Origin: Nitrospira sp. UBA6493
GTDB taxonomy: Bacteria > Nitrospirota > Nitrospiria > Nitrospirales > Nitrospiraceae
Assembly (NCBI GenBank): GCA_002435325.1
Contig: DJMJ01000042.1
Location: 55,613 to 119,612 of the forward strand
Direction: 5' to 3'
Length of the DNA: 64,000 nt
A program made the translations under genes and the position numbers. Positions 1 to 7,306 of the stretch are shown here, piece by piece (positions within the stretch are counted from its first letter, which is position 1; the number at the start of each line of letters is the position of its first letter). The notes under the pieces are model-generated. The model did no database searches. It saw only the letters and a list, made by a program, of their open reading frames with translations, and was not told where the DNA came from.

Positions 1-1584
1 CTCTTCCGAGTCGTTATGAGCCACCGGCTGCGTGTCGGCATGGCCTGCCGCCGTCAAGTGCTCCGGAGCCACTCCGCCGTCATCGATCAGGAACCGGACC
101 ACGCTGGTCGCCCGCGCGGTCGAGAGCTCCCAATTAGAAGCGAACCGGTCTTTGAGACCAACACCGATCGGGACATTATCCGTATGTCCCTCGATGCGGA
201 TCTGCTTGTCGCCCACGTTCTTCAGCACTTCCGCCACCTGCTTCATCACTTTGAGGCCAACGGGTTTGATTTTGGCACTCCCGGAGTCGAACAGGATGCG
301 ATCGACCATATTGATCGTGAGCCGGTCCCGCACCTGCTTGATCTTGATATCGCCTTTGGCAATTTCCGATCGCAAGGACGCCGCCAGATGCTCATAGGTC
401 CCGGTAAGGCGTTTGATCTCTGCTTCCTTGGCTGCCTTTTCCTCTTCTAAACGCTTTAGCGCCGATTGTTGGGCGGCCAGCGACGCGAGGGCATCCTCCT
501 TGCCCTTCTTGAGTGACGCCAGTTCCTGTTCCAATCGATTCAAATTGGCTTTTTGGGCATCCAGCGAACCGAGCGCCTCCTCCCTGCCCTTTTTAAGAGA
601 AGCCGTCATTTCCTCCAGCTTTGCGACTTGCCCGGACAGGCTGTCCCGTTCACGCTGGAGGGTGGCGGATTCCCCGCTGATCTTTGCCAATTCGGCGGTC
701 AACTCATCCACCCGCTGCCTGGTCTTCTTCAATTCATCCCCCTGGCCAGCCAAGGCAGCCGCGACAGCATCACGGTCGGCAAGGGAATGCCGCAACTCGC
801 CGATCTCTTGATTCCGCTCCGTCACCTGCTTTTCCAAATCCTTCGCCCGCGCCGCATCCGTTTCCAACTCACCGGCTCGCTTCTGGAGCCGCGCGATTTC
901 ACTCTGTGCCGTGGTGGTACCACCTAACAGCCGTTGCTTATCCTCTTGCAATGCCGCCACCTGGGCGCGTTCCGCTCCGAGCTTCGTCGTCAAATCCCGA
1001 ATTTCGCCCTGAGAGCTCCGAATGGCATCGCTCAATTCTTGTTCGTGCTTTTCTAACGCGGCGATCCTCGCCATCGATCCCTTTAGACTATCCTCACGGG
1101 CCGTGAGATCCTGCCGGGCTGTTTCAAGCTGGCGCTGTAAATCATCTGCCTTCGTCTTGAGCTGGTCCCGCTCACGGCGGACTTCGCCGGACAATTCAGT
1201 GACCTGACGGCTCTCGTCCTGTGCTTTAATCACTTGATCCCGCAGCGTTCTGCTACGTTGCTGCTCCTGCTCAGCCATATCTTTCGCGCGTGCTAACTCT
1301 GCCTCAGTCTTTGATAGCGCAGTCTGGGCTGCCAGTAGGTCATTCGAAACGCGGGCCTTCTCTTTCTCCAAATCAGCAATGTGGTCGAGATGCTCTGCCA
1401 GCGTTTTCTTGTCGGCCTCGGCTTGCCGGGCGGCCGCAGTACGAGCCTGATCAAGTTCGGCCAACGTCTGTTCATGGGTTCCGCTGGACACACATCCGGC
1501 AAGCCCTATTCCTGCCAACACGACGCTTCCCAGAACGATTCCCGCAGCCTTCCTGAACGCTGATACGTTCTCGCCTCTCCACAT
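1..1584 (-). CDS. OmpA-family coiled-coil lipoprotein (3' end beyond window)
   Basis: The frame is open from an ATG at 1584 to the window edge, giving at least 528 residues with no stop. The ATG follows a strong GGAGGTGAG site. The N-terminus is a lipoprotein signal peptide with a LAGC lipobox (Cys31). Residues of about 35-400 are a long, charged, Gln/Glu/Lys/Ala-rich coiled coil. It contains a tandem repeat of about 28 residues beginning LKKGREEALGSL and then LKKGKEDALASL. The C-terminal part is an OmpA/MotB peptidoglycan-binding domain with the ILFDSGSAKI strand and the IEGHTDNVPIG motif. I infer a protein anchored in the outer membrane by lipid and bound to peptidoglycan, spanning the periplasm as a tether. 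The specific partner is unknown. The end of the OmpA domain is cut off by the window. Confidence 0.85.
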   Translation of the reverse strand, partial: MWRGENVSAFRKAAGIVLGSVVLAGIGLAGCVSSGTHEQTLAELDQARTAAARQAEADKKTLAEHLDHIADLEKEKARVSNDLLAAQTALSKTEAELARAKDMAEQEQQRSRTLRDQVIKAQDESRQVTELSGEVRRERDQLKTKADDLQRQLETARQDLTAREDSLKGSMARIAALEKHEQELSDAIRSSQGEIRDLTTKLGAERAQVAALQEDKQRLLGGTTTAQSEIARLQKRAGELETDAARAKDLEKQVTERNQEIGELRHSLADRDAVAAALAGQGDELKKTRQRVDELTAELAKISGESATLQRERDSLSGQVAKLEEMTASLKKGREEALGSLDAQKANLNRLEQELASLKKGKEDALASLAAQQSALKRLEEEKAAKEAEIKRLTGTYEHLAASLRSEIAKGDIKIKQVRDRLTINMVDRILFDSGSAKIKPVGLKVMKQVAEVLKNVGDKQIRIEGHTDNVPIGVGLKDRFASNWELSTARATSVVRFLIDDGGVAPEHLTAAGHADTQPVAHNDSEE

Positions 1585-1663
1585 ATGCCTCACCTCCCTG
1601 AACGACTCGCGAGTCGTCCCGCCATAGTTCCAATGATGAAATACCATCTCATCGTTCCCCGGT

Positions 1664-2308
1664 TCAGATTTTCAGAAGTGGGTGGAGGCTTCGTTCCAAC
1701 ACCCGCACAAAGTGATCGCGTCGGCGCTTCACGGCCTCTTGCCCTTCAAAAAGTGCGTGGTACGTCAGGAGCCCTGAGGTATAGGATGCGATGGCTGTAG
1801 CCAAGTCACGCGCACTGACCGCCCCGCCGGCGCTGATTACCGGTTCGACCAGCTGGGCAAGGCGATGAAGATGGGCATCATAGACCTGGGACAATTCATG
1901 CGCGGCATCGACTTGCAGTTGCATCAAACCCCGTATCTGGTGAAAAAAGAGCAGGTAATCAGGATGGGTCAGAAAAAAATCGACCCGCGCGGCAATCACC
2001 ACCGGCAAAATTTTTGAGTGGGATGAGGCCGCCTCAACGGCTTGTTCCGTTTGCGTCAACAACTCGCCCAATCCCTCCTCAAGCAAGACACGAATGATCG
2101 CCTCTTTTGATTCAAAATACTTGTAGAACGTCCCTTTCCCGAGATCGGCCATCTCCGTAATGTCTTCGACCTTGGCCCAGTAGATCCCTTTTTCGGAAAA
2201 GAGCTTCCGCGCGACTTCCAACAACCGTTGGTTGGTCTTCGCCTTGCGCCTCGCGACTCGTGAGAGCGGCACCTCAACCTGTACTGGTGTATTCATGCTC
2301 CCTGTCAC
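1664..2308 (-). CDS. TetR/AcrR-family transcriptional regulator
   Basis: A 214-residue protein with a typical TetR N-terminal helix-turn-helix at about residues 20-65; the recognition segment reads DLGKGTFYKYFESKE, the family signature. The remainder is a helical ligand-binding domain with no strong match to a named subfamily. The frame begins at a GTG (2308) preceded by AAAGGACAG; an internal ATG at 2296 is an alternative. Family members are dimeric repressors released by small ligands. The gene sits just upstream of the coiled-coil OmpA lipoprotein on the same strand, so it may control that gene or itself, but no operator palindrome was identified. The ligand is unknown. Confidence 0.85.
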   Translation of the reverse strand: MTGSMNTPVQVEVPLSRVARRKAKTNQRLLEVARKLFSEKGIYWAKVEDITEMADLGKGTFYKYFESKEAIIRVLLEEGLGELLTQTEQAVEAASSHSKILPVVIAARVDFFLTHPDYLLFFHQIRGLMQLQVDAAHELSQVYDAHLHRLAQLVEPVISAGGAVSARDLATAIASYTSGLLTYHALFEGQEAVKRRRDHFVRVLERSLHPLLKI

Positions 2309-2317
2309 CCTGTCCTT

Positions 2318-2665
2318 TCAGCCTTCAGATCCGTCTGCAGCAAGACCGCCCACCTTCCGGATCGAGTTGAACGTGCCATGTTCATTATAGGCTCGGTGCA
2401 GATTCAACGGATCTTCCTCCCATCGCTCCCCATTGACCACAAATTTATACTGGTAGGTACCAGGATCCAGCCGAATCGTGGTCTTCCAGAGTCCTCCCGA
2501 ATCACGCTTGAGAGGGCGGGCCTTTACATCCCACCGATTGAAATCTCCGACAAGCGTCACAACGGTGGCCGACGGATCAAAATATTCAAACATCACCGGC
2601 TGCTTGGTCGAAGGACGCCGCTTCGCCTGAGGAGATGCGGTTTTCTTGCGAGTTGAAACCTTCAT
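2318..2665 (-). CDS. stand-alone CBM48 (isoamylase N-terminal / AMPK-beta-like) glycogen-binding protein
   Basis: A 115-residue protein with a basic Ser/Thr/Lys-rich first 25 residues followed by one CBM48 domain (about 27-105). Recognisable elements are VTLVGDFNRWD, the LWKTTIRLDPGTYQYKF strand pair and DGERW-like WEEDPLN residues, which resemble the glucan-binding face of branching enzymes and AMPK-beta. No catalytic domain is attached, so it probably acts as a glycogen- or starch-binding adaptor. The window also encodes GlgB, GlgX and TreZ, which carry related N-terminal modules. It ends 10 bases before the TetR gene, so the two may be co-transcribed. An enzyme partner, if any, is not evident. 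Confidence 0.8.
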   Translation of the reverse strand: MKVSTRKKTASPQAKRRPSTKQPVMFEYFDPSATVVTLVGDFNRWDVKARPLKRDSGGLWKTTIRLDPGTYQYKFVVNGERWEEDPLNLHRAYNEHGTFNSIRKVGGLAADGSEG

Positions 2666-2695
2666 GTTTCCTCCTTTGCCGTCACCGTAGGGCCA

Positions 2696-2845
2696 TCATC
2701 CGCCTAATAAGAAAAATATCCCGAATACTGTAAACGCTCCGACAGCCACAATAATGCTGCCCCAGACATAATCCCGGAGAGGAGATTCATCCGGCATACG
2801 AAACTGCCTCAAATGCCAGACGCGCTTCAGTACACTCCTGTTCAT
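2696..2845 (-). CDS. small single-pass membrane protein, 49 aa
   Basis: A 49-codon frame starts at ATG 2845 behind GGAGGGGAAATCGGG and ends in TGA at 2696-2698. The first 27 residues are basic and hydrophilic (MNRSVLKRVWHLRQF), followed by one hydrophobic segment (IIVAVGAFTVFGIFFLL) ending in two glycines. This is a credible N-in membrane peptide. It lies between the sugar nucleotidyltransferase and the CBM48 gene on the same strand. I do not recognise a family. The good Shine-Dalgarno, the clean transmembrane segment and the tight fit between neighbours argue that it is a real gene. Confidence 0.6.
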   Translation of the reverse strand: MNRSVLKRVWHLRQFRMPDESPLRDYVWGSIIVAVGAFTVFGIFFLLGG

Positions 2846-2925
2846 CCCGATTTCCCCTCCGCCTCAAGACACATCGCCATCAGGCATACGAACGTTCTTA
2901 CTCCATTGTTCGTCGGCGCAGATTG

Positions 2926-3900
2926 TTATGCAACCCCTGCGCATTCAGCCGGAAACAGCGGCCGTATATTCAGTTGCCGCAGACTCTCGGCGATCCGCTC
3001 CATCCTGCCCCAATCACTCCAGCGCACGCCGCTGACGTCGAGGGCGGCCACCTTATGAGGAATCTGCTCCAGGAGATCCGTCGAGAAGTTCCGAACCGGC
3101 ATTCTGGCATAGAGTCCTTCCAGAATCTGCATTTCGCGGGCAGACCCGATCGTCGGCTGAAAGGTTTCAAACTGCCGCATCATTGAAGGCAGAATCTTCA
3201 CGCCCAATTCCCACAACGTCTTCACCTTCGCAACAATGATCATCATATTCCACAGCACATCCTCCCCAAGCGCTTGAGCCATCTGAGTTTCAGGCTTTTC
3301 AATAAACCGGCCCACAGACCATAACGAATGGGCTCCATAGCGGCCAAGAGGCCGGTCTAGCCTGATATGGCCATACTCCAACTCTTTCCCTTCCGGCCGC
3401 ACACCTAACAACAACAGACGATCCTCCAACAGTTGGACCGACAGTACGGCGCGCCGGACAGCCTCGACAAATTTGTCCTCAGGATGGATAAAATGGTCGG
3501 ACGGATAGATGACGACGGTCGCATCTGGATCTGCAGCCCGCACGTAAGTCAACGGCAGGTAGATTCCGGCTGCGGTATCGCGATTGGCCGGCTGGACCAC
3601 CAGAGTCCCTCCGCGCTGCTGCAATTGCCGGCGGGCTTCTTTTTCATGACGCGCTCCGACCACTGTTACTCGCTGTTCGGGAGTGCTCAGGCAATCCGCA
3701 CGATCCGTCGTATGTTGAAGCATGGATCTTGTCCCCGTGAAGGTGCAATACTGCTTAGGACGATCTTCCCCTAACCACTGCGTGATCATCGGAGCTAACC
3801 TTTTTCCATCACCGCCTGCCAGCACAATGGACCATAGATTATGGGGAAGTGACGCTCCTTCGTTTTCAGGTCTCCTTCTCCGCATCTCCTCCATCATCAT
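2926..3900 (-). CDS. sugar-phosphate nucleotidyltransferase, mannose-1-phosphate guanylyltransferase-like
   Basis: From ATG 3900 (site AAAGGAG, 7 bases upstream) this encodes 324 residues. The N-terminal Rossmann-like NTP-transferase domain has the nucleotide-binding LAGGDGKRL motif near residue 27, followed by RPKQYC, the sugar-phosphate acidic YPSDHF motif and the EKPE motif. These match mannose-1-phosphate guanylyltransferases, which make GDP-mannose from mannose-1-phosphate and GTP. The sequence is atypical: there is an insert before RPKQY and the C-terminus lacks the isomerase domain of bifunctional enzymes. Substrate specificity is therefore not certain. The frame is open a further 33 codons upstream, but the start chosen has the better ribosome site. 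Confidence 0.75.
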   Translation of the reverse strand: MMMEEMRRRRPENEGASLPHNLWSIVLAGGDGKRLAPMITQWLGEDRPKQYCTFTGTRSMLQHTTDRADCLSTPEQRVTVVGARHEKEARRQLQQRGGTLVVQPANRDTAAGIYLPLTYVRAADPDATVVIYPSDHFIHPEDKFVEAVRRAVLSVQLLEDRLLLLGVRPEGKELEYGHIRLDRPLGRYGAHSLWSVGRFIEKPETQMAQALGEDVLWNMMIIVAKVKTLWELGVKILPSMMRQFETFQPTIGSAREMQILEGLYARMPVRNFSTDLLEQIPHKVAALDVSGVRWSDWGRMERIAESLRQLNIRPLFPAECAGVA

Positions 3901-3980
3901 GGTACGCTCCTTTCTCCAAGATCCGGACACAACACGAGACATCCGCAACTTCCTCTGCAAGGAAACCGGCAATACCGCTC

Positions 3981-4005
3981 GCGTGAGTTTAAGAAACACT
4001 CACGC
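3981..4005 (-). terminator. hairpin downstream of tatA
   Basis: Reading the minus strand, GCGTGAGT pairs with ACTCACGC, and three further T-A pairs extend the stem after one bulged base, with a loop of about 3 bases. It lies just beyond the tatA stop. There is no obvious T-run, so intrinsic termination is only possible; it may instead stabilise the transcript end. Confidence 0.4.
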
Positions 4006-4028
4006 TCTTCTCATGGCAGATGAATTCG

Positions 4029-4334
4029 TTAAACAGGTCCGGACGAAGAACCTGGGGGATGAACCGGCGGAGCGGATTGGGATTCCCCCTGAGGCATTGC
4101 GGAAGTCGCAGTCTGCACAGCGGCTGATCCTGGCTCGGCCAACGTCGGAGCAGGCTCCCCTCCCTGCGCCGGCATGTCCTCTGCAATCGACTCCGCCTCG
4201 TGGACAGAGCGCTTAAAGCCTTTGATAGCCTTTCCGATTCCTTCTCCTAATTGAGGCAGCTTTCCGGCCCCAAAAATAATGAGGACAATGAATAATATAA
4301 GCAGTAACTCCATCCATCCAAATAACCCAAACAT
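4029..4334 (-). CDS. tatA: twin-arginine translocase subunit TatA/TatE
   Basis: A 101-residue protein with the TatA architecture: a short N-terminal segment, one transmembrane helix (about residues 6-22, LLLILFIVLIIFG), the FGAGKLP hinge and an amphipathic helix (GEGIGKAIKGFKRSVHEAE). The last 45 residues are a Pro/Ser/Ala/Gln-rich acidic tail. TatA multimers form the pore that passes folded, often cofactor-containing proteins across the inner membrane. The ATG is preceded by GGAGGAGGCC. tatB and tatC are not adjacent, so they are presumably elsewhere. TatA rather than TatB is favoured by the short length and the FGAGKLP hinge. Confidence 0.92.
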   Translation of the reverse strand: MFGLFGWMELLLILFIVLIIFGAGKLPQLGEGIGKAIKGFKRSVHEAESIAEDMPAQGGEPAPTLAEPGSAAVQTATSAMPQGESQSAPPVHPPGSSSGPV

Positions 4335-4408
4335 ACGGCCTCCTCCCTCTGATATTAGGCAGAGGCTCTAAGCACGGCCCCTCTTCTCTCGACGATCTCG
4401 CCGATGTC

Positions 4409-4624
4409 TCAGGCGGCCACCAAGCGTTCCCACATCCTGCGATCGCGCGTGCGACCTCGATAGGGTTCCGCCGGTGTTTCGTCCCGATGCGTCAACACCA
4501 ATGGATCGACCACTTCGCCGCAATTAAGGCATCGCCAGCCGTCGAACGTCATTCGACCAGTATCATCACGAAGGTCAATGAATGAATCCCGAATCATCAA
4601 CCCTTTGCACCTATGGCAACACAT
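4409..4624 (-). CDS. small zinc-ribbon protein
   Basis: From ATG 4624 (strong GGAGGAGAATC site) this encodes 71 residues. There are two CxxC knuckles: CHRC near the N-terminus and CLNC at about residue 36, separated by a hydrophilic stretch. This spacing fits one four-cysteine zinc ribbon. The rest is basic and acidic with no transmembrane segment. The frame is open 17 codons further upstream, without a comparable ribosome site. Function is unknown; small zinc ribbons commonly bind nucleic acids or proteins. It lies in a same-strand run of small genes between tatA and the YtxH-like gene. Confidence 0.65.
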   Translation of the reverse strand: MCCHRCKGLMIRDSFIDLRDDTGRMTFDGWRCLNCGEVVDPLVLTHRDETPAEPYRGRTRDRRMWERLVAA

Positions 4625-4681
4625 GATTCTCCTCCTTCTCCCCAATACGCCGCTTGGCTCGCCCGAATACTCCATCTGTCG

Positions 4682-4912
4682 TCATGCAGTCATCGCGTAC
4701 CGACCACGTTCAACCGTTTTCTCGATCGCTGTCACTGCGTCTTTGGCCATCTCACCGGCCCGCTCTCTCACATCATCGGCGAGGCCCGCAAGCTGACGGC
4801 GGGTTCTGGAGCCGGACTGCGGCGCATACAACACCCCGACCACTCCGCCGATCAGGCACCCCGCCAGCAACGCCAACCCGACTGCAACTGTTCCGTTATA
4901 TTCCGTCCTCAT
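4682..4912 (-). CDS. YtxH-domain small membrane protein
   Basis: A 76-residue protein starting at ATG 4912 behind AGAGGTG. A glycine-rich hydrophobic helix (GLALLAGCLIGGVVGVLYAP) is followed at once by SGSRTRRQL and an amphipathic helical tail (ADDVRERAGEMAKDAVTAIEK). The helix ending in LYAP followed by the basic motif is the hallmark of YtxH-family general-stress membrane proteins. Their molecular role is not established. It is the last of a run of genes on this strand beginning at the PilZ-like gene. A second YtxH-like protein occurs at 52826-53182. Confidence 0.7.
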   Translation of the reverse strand: MRTEYNGTVAVGLALLAGCLIGGVVGVLYAPQSGSRTRRQLAGLADDVRERAGEMAKDAVTAIEKTVERGRYAMTA

Positions 4913-4931
4913 GATCCACCTCTTTATCTTA

Positions 4932-5132
4932 TTAGATATTCGCGCGCCCAACCATTCGGGCCAGTTCCCCACTGCCTAGATCTACAACCTGTAACCATGA
5001 CACCGCCGGACTTACCGATTGGGATAATCGCGACCGCATATTCGATCCAGCAACGCCATGTTTAAACCACACACGACCGATACGCCCCTCGATGCGGCCA
5101 ACCTGCTTGGTGATTCCTGGTATGGTGTTCAT
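4932..5132 (-). CDS. small hypothetical protein, 66 aa
   Basis: The ATG at 5132 overlaps the TGA of the preceding gene (ATGA) and follows GGAGGGTGA, so translation is probably coupled to that gene. The 66-residue product is basic, lacks a transmembrane segment and matches no family I recognise. The second half (after HGVAGS) is compositionally different from the first, so a frameshift cannot be excluded. Gene context and the ribosome site are the only support. Confidence 0.4.
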   Translation of the reverse strand: MNTIPGITKQVGRIEGRIGRVWFKHGVAGSNMRSRLSQSVSPAVSWLQVVDLGSGELARMVGRANI

Positions 5133-5539
5133 TCACCCTCCTTGGCGCCGTTCGTCTCTGAGACCCCAGACGGCTGCGACCACCGGCTTTGGATACAAAC
5201 ACCGAATCCCTTCCGATTCATAAAGTGATCTTCCCCTGGGCAGCGCCACAAAACAATGCCGGTCGCAACACCCCACTCGACTTCCCCTTCATGCTGCGGC
5301 CTGAGCCGAATCGTGATTTCACTGCTTACCGGAACCAGATCTCTCGATTCAATAAACACCACCTCGCCGTTCATCTTTGGAACCGCCCCGTCATAACAGC
5401 TGCCGTCTGCCCCCCAGAACGTCACGGGAGTGCGCTTCCCGACATTCAGAATAGGCACCTTCTCCTCATCAGGACTCATGGGAACCATCGATAGACTCGA
5501 GACAAAAGACCTCGTATTTGGTCTCGCCGTCCTTTCCAT
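5129..5539 (-). CDS. PilZ-like domain protein
   Basis: The C-terminal part of this protein (about 100 residues) has alternating short beta strands with KRTPVTFWG, EVVFIESRDL and SSEITIRLRP segments, resembling a degenerate PilZ-like barrel; the canonical RxxxR and D/NxSxxG motifs of c-di-GMP binders are not clear. The start is uncertain. ATG 5539 follows a purine-rich tract (AGGAGAGAGAG). The frame is open to ATG 5647, but that codon lies only about 10 bases from the predicted transcription start, with no ribosome site. The gene is the first of the operon-like run 5539 to 4682 and is served by the consensus promoter at 5664-5692. Confidence 0.5.
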   Translation of the reverse strand: MERTARPNTRSFVSSLSMVPMSPDEEKVPILNVGKRTPVTFWGADGSCYDGAVPKMNGEVVFIESRDLVPVSSEITIRLRPQHEGEVEWGVATGIVLWRCPGEDHFMNRKGFGVCIQSRWSQPSGVSETNGAKEGE

Positions 5540-5663
5540 TCCTCTACTCTCTCTCCTCGCTCTTCCCGATCCCGTATCAGTCCTTAGCATGTCCGCCCCC
5601 GATCGTTTTATGTGGCTGCCGACGCTAATCATTGACCATATCCTCAATGGTGACTACTTGGTC

Positions 5664-5692
5664 ATTATAGGAATCTGTACCTACCCTGTCAA
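5664..5692 (-). promoter_or_regulatory. perfect sigma70-type promoter
   Basis: On the minus strand, TTGACA (5692-5687) and TATAAT (5669-5664) are separated by exactly 17 bases. Both hexamers match the housekeeping consensus at all 12 positions. Transcription would start near 5657 and read into the PilZ-like and YtxH genes. Such a perfect match predicts strong constitutive expression unless it is repressed. Confidence 0.75.
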
Positions 5693-5788
5693 GCGTTATT
5701 TGTCGGCAGAAAGGTCGTGAGCTCGCCCCCTGGGAGATTCCCATCCCGTCGATATCGCTCAACTCAAGCGGCTTCTTCTGTTCCTCCA

Positions 5789-5817
5789 TTGAGCTCGCCG
5801 AAAAGCCACTGTAAAAT
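5789..5817 (+). promoter_or_regulatory. candidate sigma70 promoter for the TPR gene
   Basis: TTGAGC (5789-5794), a 17-base spacer and TAAAAT (5812-5817) resemble a housekeeping promoter, five of six matches in each hexamer except for the last base(s) of the -35. It would give a leader of roughly 115 bases before the TPR gene. The rest of 5701-5941 shows no other clear feature. Confidence 0.45.
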
Positions 5818-5941
5818 GTCAGGATTAAGGAAATGGTGAGCGCTCAAACCACGGAAGACCACCTTGTTCTCAACCATCCCTACCGCGCACCTCACGACTA
5901 CTCAACATCGCTGACCTCACCACATTGACGATACTAATCGC

Positions 5942-7189
5942 ATGACGACCACTCGAAACAAACGCCATCAAAGCCGGCAGACATGTAGCCATCTCCACTC
6001 ACTAACACTGGTGGTTCCCCATCAGATCACTCTGACAATCCTGCGATCTGCTTTTGCCTTGGCCACAGTTCTGAGTTATGTATCCGTCGCTGCCGCGACC
6101 ACTGCTGAAACGCCAGCCCATCACGACTCCGTTTCATTGGGAAGCGATCAACGCCAGCCTGAAGGAGCCTCTCCCGAACCGGCAGGAGTCGAGGCATCAG
6201 CGCATGCCGTTACGCACCACAACCGGGCAGTCGCACTGCAAGCGAAGGGAGAAGTTGACGCGGCCCTTGCGGAATACCGAGAAGCCCTTCGGCACGACCC
6301 TGACTTTGCAGAAGCTCATCACGGGCTCGGCGTGGCGCTCGCCTCCCTGGGCATGATTGACCAGGCCATTCTCGAATTTCAGGCCGCCCTTGCCCGTCAA
6401 CCCGGCCACGCCATGGCGCGCGTCAGTCTCGGGCGGGCATTCGAATCCAAAGGAGTTCTCGAAAGCGCTATTCGAGAATACCGCGAGGCTCTCCGCATAA
6501 AACCCGACCTTTGGATGATCCACAACAACCTGGCAATCGTCCTCAAGTCCACAGGACAGCTCGACGCCGCGATCGCCGCCTATCAGGAAGCCATTCGGCT
6601 CCAGGCGGACAATCCAGTGCCACACAATAATCTCGGCATTGCACTGCAAGCGAAAGGTGACCTGGATGGCGCGATCACCGCCTATCGAACAGCCTTTCGC
6701 CTCCAATCAGGACCAGCAGCAGTACAATACGGGCTCAATCTCGGCAACGCGCTCCTCGCCAAGGGAGATACGGATGCAGCAATCGCACTCTACCGAACTG
6801 TCCTTCGTCTCCAACCTGACCTGGGGGAGGCGTACCTGCAACTTGCCCTTGCCTTGCAGAGCAAGGATGATTTGAATGGTGCAATCGCCGCCTACCAGGA
6901 AGCGCTTCGCCTCCAGCCTGAAAATGCCATCCTCTATGCGAATCTCGGAGTTGCGCTACGGCGATCGGGCAACCTCGACGCCGCCATCACCGCCTTCCGT
7001 CGCGCGACCGGCCTTCAGCCGGAGCTGGCCGTCGCGCAATATGATTTGGGCATGGCCTGCCTGGCATCCGGAAAGCGGCAGGAAGCAGCGCAGGCGTTCA
7101 GTGATTTCCTTCGTCTGACAACGGAGGCGTCGGAATATCGCGACAAGATCGAAGAAGCGCGAGCACGGCTTGAAGAGCTATCACGATAG
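5942..7189 (+). CDS. exported tetratricopeptide-repeat protein
   Basis: A 415-residue protein with an N-terminal hydrophobic segment (about residues 30-52, ending SVAAATTAETP) consistent with an export signal. From residue about 85 to the end there are nine consecutive 34-residue TPR units of the form xxLGxALxxxGxxDxAIxxYxxALxLxP. The fifth unit has a short insertion. TPR superhelices are protein-interaction scaffolds, and no enzymatic domain is present. No convincing Shine-Dalgarno precedes the ATG, so the start is less certain. A lipoprotein gene follows on the same strand after 117 bases. The partner protein is unknown. Confidence 0.8.
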   Translation: MTTTRNKRHQSRQTCSHLHSLTLVVPHQITLTILRSAFALATVLSYVSVAAATTAETPAHHDSVSLGSDQRQPEGASPEPAGVEASAHAVTHHNRAVALQAKGEVDAALAEYREALRHDPDFAEAHHGLGVALASLGMIDQAILEFQAALARQPGHAMARVSLGRAFESKGVLESAIREYREALRIKPDLWMIHNNLAIVLKSTGQLDAAIAAYQEAIRLQADNPVPHNNLGIALQAKGDLDGAITAYRTAFRLQSGPAAVQYGLNLGNALLAKGDTDAAIALYRTVLRLQPDLGEAYLQLALALQSKDDLNGAIAAYQEALRLQPENAILYANLGVALRRSGNLDAAITAFRRATGLQPELAVAQYDLGMACLASGKRQEAAQAFSDFLRLTTEASEYRDKIEEARARLEELSR

Positions 7190-7306
7190 GGCTCACCCAT
7201 GGTATAAGCTGCCCGGTAGGCAAACCGGTGCTCCACCTCGTTTTTCCGACCCTGATCTGCATCCAGTGACCTAGGCCGACGGCCGCGAAGGAAAGAGGGT
7301 TGAATC

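Noticed and set aside
1293..1502. short minus-strand frame within the OmpA gene
   Set aside because: Different frame from the coiled-coil protein, whose 528-codon frame is uninterrupted and starts with a lipobox.
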